Shown here: piece by piece, positions 1-5,841 of the stretch
Numbering within the stretch: position 1 is the first letter of the stretch
How the letters are laid out: every line of letters starts with the position of its first letter
NCBI GenBank assembly: GCA_945901965.1
Contig: CAMDMN010000038.1
Location: 1-11,804 of the forward strand
Source of the DNA: Legionella genomosp. 1
GTDB lineage: Bacteria; Pseudomonadota; Gammaproteobacteria; Legionellales; Legionellaceae
Length of the DNA stretch: 11,804 nt
Direction: 5' to 3'
Notes under the pieces: generated by a model
What the model was told of the DNA's origin: nothing
What the model saw: the letters and a program-made list of their open reading frames with translations, nothing else
Database searches by the model: none
Translations under genes and position numbers: made by a program

Positions 1-17
1 CGCAGCGTAATCCGGGA
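1..17. repeat. Possible REP-like repeat fragment at the window edge
   Basis: The first 17 bases read CGCAGCGTAATCCGGGA. This looks like one half of the palindromic GGATTACGCTGCG...CGCAGCGTAATCC repeats scattered between genes in many gammaproteobacteria. It is more GC-rich than the rest of the window. The matching arm would lie left of the window, so the palindrome cannot be confirmed. No gene is supported in positions 1-52. Confidence 0.3.
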
Positions 18-52
18 TCATGACACGGTTAATTGCCAACAGCGCCAACAAA

Positions 53-1822
53 TTAACTTTCAAGCTCATCCAACAAAAACCCGCCTGCTTGCATTTGCCA
101 CATTTTGGTATAATGTCCATTTGCATTAATTAAACTTGCATGCGTACCATCTTCTACGATTTGACCATTATCAAATACCAAAATCCTGTCCATTTCAGAT
201 AATGTTGCTAACCTATGAGCAATTACTATAGTTGTACGTCCCTTCATCAAGGAGTGCAAACCATCTTGAATTAGTTTTTCAGTAAGTGAATCTAGGGCTG
301 AAGTTGCCTCATCTAAAATAAGAATTGGCGCATTTTTTAACATAGCTCGAGCAATAGCTATTCGTTGCCGCTGCCCACCTGATAATTTAATCCCGCGCTC
401 ACCAACAAGTGAATGATACCCATGTGATAATTTAGAAATAAATTCATGACAATGCGCCTTTTTCGAAGCTTTTATCACCTCTTCATCAGTAGCATCAACT
501 CGACCATAACGTATATTTTCCATCAAGGTGCGGTGAAATAAGGAAATATCTTGTGGGATCATCGCGATATTTTCGCGTAACGATTTTTGACATACTTCAG
601 CTATATTCTGATTATCAATCATGATGCGGCCTGATTCCACATCAAATATACGCAAAATAAGATTAGCAAAAGTAGATTTACCACCTCCAGACAGACCTAT
701 AAGCCCTACTTTTTGTCCAGGTTTAATAACCACATTTTTATTATTAAAAAGATGCGAACCCTCATCATAATGAAAGCTAACCTCATCAAATTCTATACGT
801 CCTTTCGTAACTACTAAAGGCTTACATTTTGGTATATCGGTAACATCATGTGGGGCTGATATAATTGTTAATGCCTGTCGACATTTTCCAAGCTCTTCAG
901 CAAAAACTACAAATTGGCTGGCAAGATACCATAAATTGTAAAAAATACTGATTGATAATGAAATAATAAAGCTAAAATCACCAATAGTTACTTTATTTTC
1001 ACTATACATAGACACTAACATAATTATATTAAGACTAATAAGAACAACGATACTTATATCCCAATAAATTCTCATTTTTAAAATAGTCTTTTGCATCGCT
1101 CTATCTTTTTCCACAGTATTTTTTGTGGCATGTTGTACTAATTTATTTTCATAATCATTTCTTGAAAATAGCCTTACATTAGTAGAGTTTGTAATACTAT
1201 CAACTAACTTTCCGACAACTGTTGTTTTAGAAGTAGCAAATATATTTGAAAGATCTTGAATAGGTTTAAAATAAAATATTGCAATTGCAATAAAGGCTAT
1301 GGCCCAGCCAAATAAAATTAAAGCAAATATTGGATTAATTAGCAGCATAGTAACTATAGCTATTAATAAACCAATAAATTGTGCAAAACCATCATCAATA
1401 GTTGAAAATATATTAATAACACCGTTAGTCATATCTGAGATTTTATTCGATAAACTTCCAGAAAAATTAGATTGAAAAAATTGATGCGAATGTTTATTTA
1501 AATATGAAAACATATTATTAATCAGATCATAGCGAATAGATGGAAAAAATTTAAGCTTTATCCAATCTAATAAACGCATATCAGCACAAATTAGGATCCA
1601 AAGAAGAATATAAATAGAAATAGTTGGTAATAAAGCGCTAAATACCGCCGCTTTATCACCCTCAAGTGTTACAGCTTTATCGATAATTAATTTTAAAACA
1701 TAAGGTGATAAAGAGTTATTGATTCCCCAATAAGATGAAGTAATTAAAAGCCCTAAGACATACCACTTATAAGGTTTGACAATATCTAAAAAGAACTTTT
1801 TTAAAGAAATTTGTGTATTCAT
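53..1822 (-). CDS. ABC exporter, fused permease and ATPase (half-transporter)
   Basis: This is a full-length 589-residue half-transporter of the MsbA/multidrug-exporter type, expected to work as a homodimer in the inner membrane; the substrate cannot be read from sequence. Residues 1-310 are the membrane domain, with hydrophobic segments near 20-35, 62-82, 145-185 and 255-305. The nucleotide-binding domain covers about 340-585. It has Walker A GLSGGGKST (376-384), Q-loop Gln424, signature LSGGQ (480-484), Walker B LILDEA (501-506), D-loop SALD and switch His536, so it should hydrolyse ATP. The start is set by an AAGGA Shine-Dalgarno 8 nt upstream of ATG. It is divergent from comEC. In many gammaproteobacteria comEC is instead followed on the same strand by msbA, and nothing here proves this protein is MsbA: no lpxK neighbour is visible. 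A lipid or drug exporter is equally possible. Confidence 0.9.
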   Translation of the reverse strand: MNTQISLKKFFLDIVKPYKWYVLGLLITSSYWGINNSLSPYVLKLIIDKAVTLEGDKAAVFSALLPTISIYILLWILICADMRLLDWIKLKFFPSIRYDLINNMFSYLNKHSHQFFQSNFSGSLSNKISDMTNGVINIFSTIDDGFAQFIGLLIAIVTMLLINPIFALILFGWAIAFIAIAIFYFKPIQDLSNIFATSKTTVVGKLVDSITNSTNVRLFSRNDYENKLVQHATKNTVEKDRAMQKTILKMRIYWDISIVVLISLNIIMLVSMYSENKVTIGDFSFIISLSISIFYNLWYLASQFVVFAEELGKCRQALTIISAPHDVTDIPKCKPLVVTKGRIEFDEVSFHYDEGSHLFNNKNVVIKPGQKVGLIGLSGGGKSTFANLILRIFDVESGRIMIDNQNIAEVCQKSLRENIAMIPQDISLFHRTLMENIRYGRVDATDEEVIKASKKAHCHEFISKLSHGYHSLVGERGIKLSGGQRQRIAIARAMLKNAPILILDEATSALDSLTEKLIQDGLHSLMKGRTTIVIAHRLATLSEMDRILVFDNGQIVEDGTHASLINANGHYTKMWQMQAGGFLLDELES

Positions 1823-1830
1823 ATCTATTG

Positions 1831-1835
1831 TCCTT
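1831..1835 (-). promoter_or_regulatory. Shine-Dalgarno site of the ABC exporter
   Basis: The minus strand reads AAGGA followed by 8 nt and ATG at 1822. This is a strong ribosome-binding site and fixes the start of the ABC exporter gene. Confidence 0.75.
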
Positions 1836-1857
1836 ACAAAGAATAATTTTATTTCCG

Positions 1858-1910
1858 TTGAATCAGACTCTGATTTATTATAAAGTTGGAACCGCTTTAA
1901 AGTCCAACTT
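1858..1910. promoter_or_regulatory. Divergent promoter region with two dyads
   Basis: The shared control region contains two perfect inverted repeats. The first is AATCAG-ACT-CTGATT (1861-1875). The second is AAGTTGGA (1883-1890) with TCCAACTT (1903-1910), arms 12 nt apart and 20 bp centre to centre. On the minus strand a TATAAT -10 (1877-1882) and a TTGGAC -35 (1902-1907) are separated by 19 bp. The short dyad would then cover the exporter's start site. On the plus strand TATAAA (1879-1884) with TTGAAT (1858-1863) at 15-bp spacing is a weaker comEC candidate. The dyads look like operators, or the longer one a leader hairpin just ahead of comEC. No regulator gene is nearby. Confidence 0.45.
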
Positions 1911-1918
1911 GAGCTAAT

Positions 1919-4147
1919 ATGGAAATACTTTGCTTTTTTTCAGGGATTGCTTTTTTTTATTTAAAAAATCCATACCCAATATATTTTACTACAGCGTTAT
2001 TCTTTTTAAGACCGAATTTAAAATTTTTTATTTATTTTATTTTCGCAATTATATGGAGCTATTTTCATCAACTGCTTATCGCCGATTATGGCTTATCAAA
2101 TGCAAATTTATTAAAAAATGCTTCACTAGAAGGTTATGTATATTCTATACCATCTAAATCTGTAAATAAAACCCAATTTCAATTTTTAGCTAATAGTATT
2201 AATAATAAGCTTGTAAAAATTAACATCTTATTATCTTGCTATGATAATTGCCCTGAAATTCATGCAGGTGAATATTGGCATCTTCGCGCTAATCTAAAAA
2301 AACCAATAAATTTAGCAAATCCTGGTGGTTTTGATTATGAAGGATGGCTTTCATCAAGGCATCTAAATTGGGTAGGAACTGCTAAAAAAAATTCCTTTCA
2401 ACGCTTAAAAATTAAAGATAAGTTTTTACCTTTAATTAAATTTAGAGAAAGTCTTGCGCTAAATTTAAAAAAAATTATAAAAAATGAAGAAATATTAGGT
2501 ATTGTTGAAGCGCTAACTATAGGGCTTACCAATCACATTGATAAAAAATCATGGGATCTATTTCGTCGCACAGGCACTACTCATTTAATCGACATATCAG
2601 GAGAACATATAGCTCTTATTGCTGGTATTGCTTATTGGCTAATTAAGTTTATTTGTAAAAATCTTAAAAACCTTTGTCTACGTTATCCTGCGCCTAAAAT
2701 TGCAAGTATCGGCGCAATATTAATAGCAACAATCTATGCATTAGTCGCAGGATTTGCAGTCCCTACACAGCGCTCATTAATTACTTGTTGTTTAATCTTT
2801 TCAAGAGCTTTTTTAAGTCAAATTTTATCTCATTGGCAAGCATGGAGATATGCATTATTAGCAGTCCTTCTATTCGAACCACATTCAGTTTTTATGCTGG
2901 GATTTTATTTTTCATTTATTGCTGTAGCAATTTTAATTTTAATTAATCAACGAGTAAAAACAAAGGGCATTAAAAAAATGTTATCTATGCAACTTGCATG
3001 TTTATTTGGAATAATGCCTTTATCATTATATTGGTTTTCATATGCATCAATTAATGGTTTAGCAGCAAATTTAATAGCTATTCCTTTAGTTAGTTTTATA
3101 ATAGTTCCATTAGCACTTATTATTACCTTTTTAAGTCCGTGGGTTATTATTCCGGGATCGGTATATATATTAAAATGGCTAATTTTAGCCTTAATGTCTT
3201 GTCTTAGATTAATTGACTCTTTTACTATTTTAAATATTAACTATACGTTTATTGCAGCAATGTCACCACTTGGGCTAATGGCCACATTAGCAATTCTTAC
3301 TTTATTACCCTTAAGCCGCCTATACCCTGCCACTTTGATTTTATTAGTAGCAAGCATTTTCCCTAAATATGAAAAAATTATCTATGGTGATGCAAAAATT
3401 AATATTTTAGATGTTAGCCAAGGTCTTGCAATCATAGTAAGAACAGCTAAACACACATTAATTTACGATACTGGAATGAAATTTTATCAAGGCTCAGATA
3501 TGGGTAATCTTGTAATTATTCCTTTTTTAAAAACTTTAAACATCAAGAATATTGATATGATAGTTATCAGTCATCCAGATCTTGATCATCGCGGAGGACT
3601 TTTATCTATTGAATCAAATTATAAAGTTAAAGAGTTAGTAGTTGATGATCCAAATTTCTACCATCGCGGAAGATCTTGTCATAATTATCCTGATTGGAGC
3701 TGGGATGATGTTTCTTTTAAATTTTTTCCAATAACAAAGAAATTACATGGCAAAAATAATAACTCTTGTATTCTACAAATTGCTAATAAAGATCATAAAA
3801 TTCTATTTAGTGGCGATATTGAAAAATTAGCGGAAAAATATTTAGCGTCTAATTATAAAGAAGAACTTAAATCTACTGTAATGCTTATACCACATCATGG
3901 ATCTAAGTCATCCTCAAGTTCTGCATTTATTAATCAAGTATCACCAAGTATTGCAATTGCTTCATATGGTTTTGACAACCGCTATAATTTCCCCCATGAA
4001 GAAGCGATAAAGACTTATAATCTTCGCAATATTCCAATATTTAATACTTTAGTTTGCGGGATGATATCTATAAATTTAAAACCAAAAGAGTTAAATCTTA
4101 ATTGTTTTAGAACTAAGAAAAATCATGATTTAAACGATGTTGAATGA
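1919..4147 (+). CDS. comEC: ComEC/Rec2 family DNA-uptake channel
   Basis: Inner-membrane channel for single-stranded DNA in natural transformation; 742 residues, normal family length. All three parts are present. The N-terminal membrane/OB-like region ends in NPGGFDYEGWL (134-144). The polytopic Competence domain spans about 190-480, with the ISGxHI motif at 226-231. The C-terminal metallo-beta-lactamase-like domain spans about 495-720, with SHPDLDHRGG (551-560), FSGD (630-633) and PHHGSKSSSS (658-667). The metal-binding motifs look intact, so nuclease activity is plausible. The start has only a weak GAG 5 nt upstream, so another start cannot be excluded, but the N-terminal membrane segments fit this one. 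Oddities: Glu229 sits where ComEC proteins usually have Leu in SGLH, and there are T7 and T8 runs in codons 5-14. No other competence genes are in the window, so transformation ability is unproven. Confidence 0.92.
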   Translation: MEILCFFSGIAFFYLKNPYPIYFTTALFFLRPNLKFFIYFIFAIIWSYFHQLLIADYGLSNANLLKNASLEGYVYSIPSKSVNKTQFQFLANSINNKLVKINILLSCYDNCPEIHAGEYWHLRANLKKPINLANPGGFDYEGWLSSRHLNWVGTAKKNSFQRLKIKDKFLPLIKFRESLALNLKKIIKNEEILGIVEALTIGLTNHIDKKSWDLFRRTGTTHLIDISGEHIALIAGIAYWLIKFICKNLKNLCLRYPAPKIASIGAILIATIYALVAGFAVPTQRSLITCCLIFSRAFLSQILSHWQAWRYALLAVLLFEPHSVFMLGFYFSFIAVAILILINQRVKTKGIKKMLSMQLACLFGIMPLSLYWFSYASINGLAANLIAIPLVSFIIVPLALIITFLSPWVIIPGSVYILKWLILALMSCLRLIDSFTILNINYTFIAAMSPLGLMATLAILTLLPLSRLYPATLILLVASIFPKYEKIIYGDAKINILDVSQGLAIIVRTAKHTLIYDTGMKFYQGSDMGNLVIIPFLKTLNIKNIDMIVISHPDLDHRGGLLSIESNYKVKELVVDDPNFYHRGRSCHNYPDWSWDDVSFKFFPITKKLHGKNNNSCILQIANKDHKILFSGDIEKLAEKYLASNYKEELKSTVMLIPHHGSKSSSSSAFINQVSPSIAIASYGFDNRYNFPHEEAIKTYNLRNIPIFNTLVCGMISINLKPKELNLNCFRTKKNHDLNDVE

Positions 4148-4165
4148 TTATTTACCTTGCAATAA

Positions 4166-4194
4166 TTGTAGACTATAATCAATTTTTTTATAAT
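4166..4194 (+). promoter_or_regulatory. Sigma70-type promoter of the 455-residue gene
   Basis: TTGTAG (4166-4171, four of six matching TTGACA) lies exactly 17 nt before a perfect TATAAT (4189-4194). Transcription would start near 4201, leaving a leader of about 11 nt before ATG 4212. A weak GGA at 4200-4202 is the only Shine-Dalgarno candidate. The region is AT-rich, so chance matches are possible, but the spacing is ideal and the gene needs a start after comEC. Confidence 0.5.
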
Positions 4195-4211
4195 ACAATG
4201 GACTAAATATC

Positions 4212-5579
4212 ATGCGACCTTCCGTAACGAAGCTAAAACCAGCGCTGGCTATAGATTTAAGTACAGCAAGTTATACAGAATATTTAGAAAGCCCTATATT
4301 TAATGAATTTAATAGGCTTGATGGTAAGTATTTTGAAGAAATCGCACCTAAAGTAAATATACTGAAACAAAAAATACAAGGCTTACTCAAGGATTTAAGA
4401 AAAGGTAATCTAACTATTGATATTGATAAAAAATTAACCTCATTAAGTGAGGCGCAAAAAGAATGCTCTCTTTTTATCAAAGAGTTGCGTGAATATAGCT
4501 TAAAACACCCTCATGAACAAAAAAAGGTGGCTAAATTAATTTCAGATTTAAGACGTTTATATACGCAAACATATAGTTTGTCACTCACTCCACGTTGGAC
4601 AAGTGCTATAAAACAATATAAAGATTCTCTACCAGCAGAGCAAGAATTAGATAGCACTAGTCAAATTATTGAAGAAGCTTTAGATTTTGAAGTTCAAGCT
4701 GATACTCCAGTTAAAGCGCAATCTCAATTGTTACCAGAAGCTGCTCGTAATGTTGATGTTCCTTTTACAGAAAGTGAGAGAGTTGCATTTTCTGAACACT
4801 TTGCTCAGGTGCGCGCAAAAATTCATGGGGATTATGTCGAGGCTGCTCGTGTTATTGAAGCCCTTACTCCGGAAACTGAGAATATGACATATTCTGAGTA
4901 CCGTGCTCATGAAGATGTAAAAATTCGGGAACGTCTTGTTGAGGCTACTCGAACTCTTGATGCTATTCGCGATATTATTGAAGAAGTACAGGCTAAAAAA
5001 GCAGAAGTACCTAAAGAAGAAGACCAATCAGAACGAATATTTACAATAGCTCAATTTTCAGAAGTTGAAGAAACTACAGAAGATACTGCTGATGTTGCAA
5101 AAAGACTAATTGCTGCACGAATTGAGCCTGCTTTAGCTGAACTTCTAAGAAAAATTAATACAATTACTCAATCTAATAAAGAAAAATTACAAACCGCTTT
5201 AACATTACATGGTGAGTTGCGGAAATGTGCTGATGCTTATTATATTAATGGTGATCCAAGGCTTAAAGGTAAACAAGAAGCTTTCATACAAAGTTGTAAT
5301 GGACATATCTCTACGGCTATGAAAATTTTATCCAAAGAGCCTGGTTGGGGAGAATATCTCATAACTCTTGCAAAACAATTAGCCAACGCTCTAGTTCGTT
5401 GTGTAACCTTAGGCCATAGACATGGATTTTTCACGATTCCTGCAAATATTCCACAAGCGTTAGAGACATTTAAACAAGATGCACGCATACAAGAACTTCA
5501 GGAAATTAATAGTAACTCACCTGAAGAATCAGAAGAGTCTGACGATACATATATAGTACTTGGTTCTGGGTGTTACTAA
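4212..5579 (+). CDS. Helical protein of unknown function, possible secreted effector
   Basis: I do not recognise a named family for this 455-residue soluble protein. It has no signal peptide or membrane segment and is mostly charged, predicted-helical sequence, with likely coiled-coil stretches (about 40-115 and 295-335). A 26-residue unit is duplicated at 193-218 and 227-252 (about 10 identities), with a weak third copy near 282-308. Residues 378-407 begin GWGEYL and end TLGHRHGFF. I recall similar Trp-rich, TLG..FF endings in uncharacterised Legionella proteins, but could not check this. The tail has a glutamate/aspartate cluster, PEESEESDD, 19 to 11 residues from the C-terminus, resembling the E-block of Dot/Icm type IV secretion substrates. 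It has its own promoter, lies 64 bp after comEC and converges on kdpD. An intracellular structural or regulatory protein is the alternative; effector status is inferred. Confidence 0.8.
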   Translation: MRPSVTKLKPALAIDLSTASYTEYLESPIFNEFNRLDGKYFEEIAPKVNILKQKIQGLLKDLRKGNLTIDIDKKLTSLSEAQKECSLFIKELREYSLKHPHEQKKVAKLISDLRRLYTQTYSLSLTPRWTSAIKQYKDSLPAEQELDSTSQIIEEALDFEVQADTPVKAQSQLLPEAARNVDVPFTESERVAFSEHFAQVRAKIHGDYVEAARVIEALTPETENMTYSEYRAHEDVKIRERLVEATRTLDAIRDIIEEVQAKKAEVPKEEDQSERIFTIAQFSEVEETTEDTADVAKRLIAARIEPALAELLRKINTITQSNKEKLQTALTLHGELRKCADAYYINGDPRLKGKQEAFIQSCNGHISTAMKILSKEPGWGEYLITLAKQLANALVRCVTLGHRHGFFTIPANIPQALETFKQDARIQELQEINSNSPEESEESDDTYIVLGSGCY

Positions 5580-5581
5580 GG

Positions 5582-5607
5582 TATCCCGGTTGCTGCTAAC
5601 CAGGATA
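5582..5607 (+). terminator. Hairpin just after the 455-residue gene
   Basis: TATCCCGGTT (5582-5591) pairs with AACCAGGATA (5598-5607) around a GCTGCT loop: ten positions with one C-A mismatch. It starts 2 nt after the stop codon, where a terminator is expected. No T-run follows on the plus strand, so it is not a classical intrinsic terminator; it may instead stabilise the 3' end of the transcript. Confidence 0.35.
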
Positions 5608-5621
5608 GGCTCCACTGCCAT

Positions 5622-5820
5622 TAATTTAAGGAATTAATTATTTAAATACAATGAGTAAACATTGGAGCGGCGGTCAAATGCGTGTCTTTGCGAGGTACGA
5701 AGCAATCCAGTGGTTCGGGGTGCAGGTCTCTGGATTGCTTCGTACCTCGCAAAGACGACATTGTGCAAACCGAAAAGACTGAATAACGCATTGTATTTAA
5801 AAGTAATTATCCTTAAACTA
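5622..5820. repeat. Nested palindromic element, MITE-like
   Basis: About 199 bp between two convergent genes forms two concentric inverted repeats. The outer arms (5622-5653 and 5789-5820, 32 nt each) share a perfect 13-nt inner block, TTTAAATACAATG, and a perfect TTTAAGG near their ends, with small differences between. The inner arms (5684-5710 and 5730-5756) are 27 nt and perfectly complementary around a 19-nt spacer. Partial complementarity also continues in the sequence between the two arm pairs. There is no transposase or credible reading frame, so this looks like a non-autonomous mobile or structural repeat. It may also end transcription from both sides. No target-site duplication is evident. 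Confidence 0.7.
5684..5756. repeat. Core 27-bp perfect inverted repeat
   Basis: The arms carry GCGAGGTACGAAGCAATCC and its reverse complement. This motif is of the AGCAATCC type that I recognise as a frequent intergenic repeat in genomes of intracellular proteobacteria. The RNA would form a 27-bp hairpin with a 19-nt loop. Perfect identity of the arms, against the eroded outer arms, suggests recent insertion or homogenisation by gene conversion. Confidence 0.85.
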
Positions 5821-5841
5821 ATAGCAGTGAAGCTACGTTCC

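Noticed and set aside
28..57. Inverted repeat GTTAATT / AATTAAC over the exporter stop codon
   Set aside because: The arms are seven AT-rich bases with a 16-nt loop and no T-run; too weak to call a terminator.
1930..2157. Open frame of 75 codons overlapping the start of comEC
   Set aside because: It is a shifted frame inside comEC, rich in Phe, Tyr and Lys as expected from AT-rich sequence, with no supporting start signal.
4164..4189. Possible intrinsic terminator after comEC (AATTG...CAATT followed by T7)
   Set aside because: The stem is only five AT-rich base pairs and it overlaps the better-supported promoter of the next gene.
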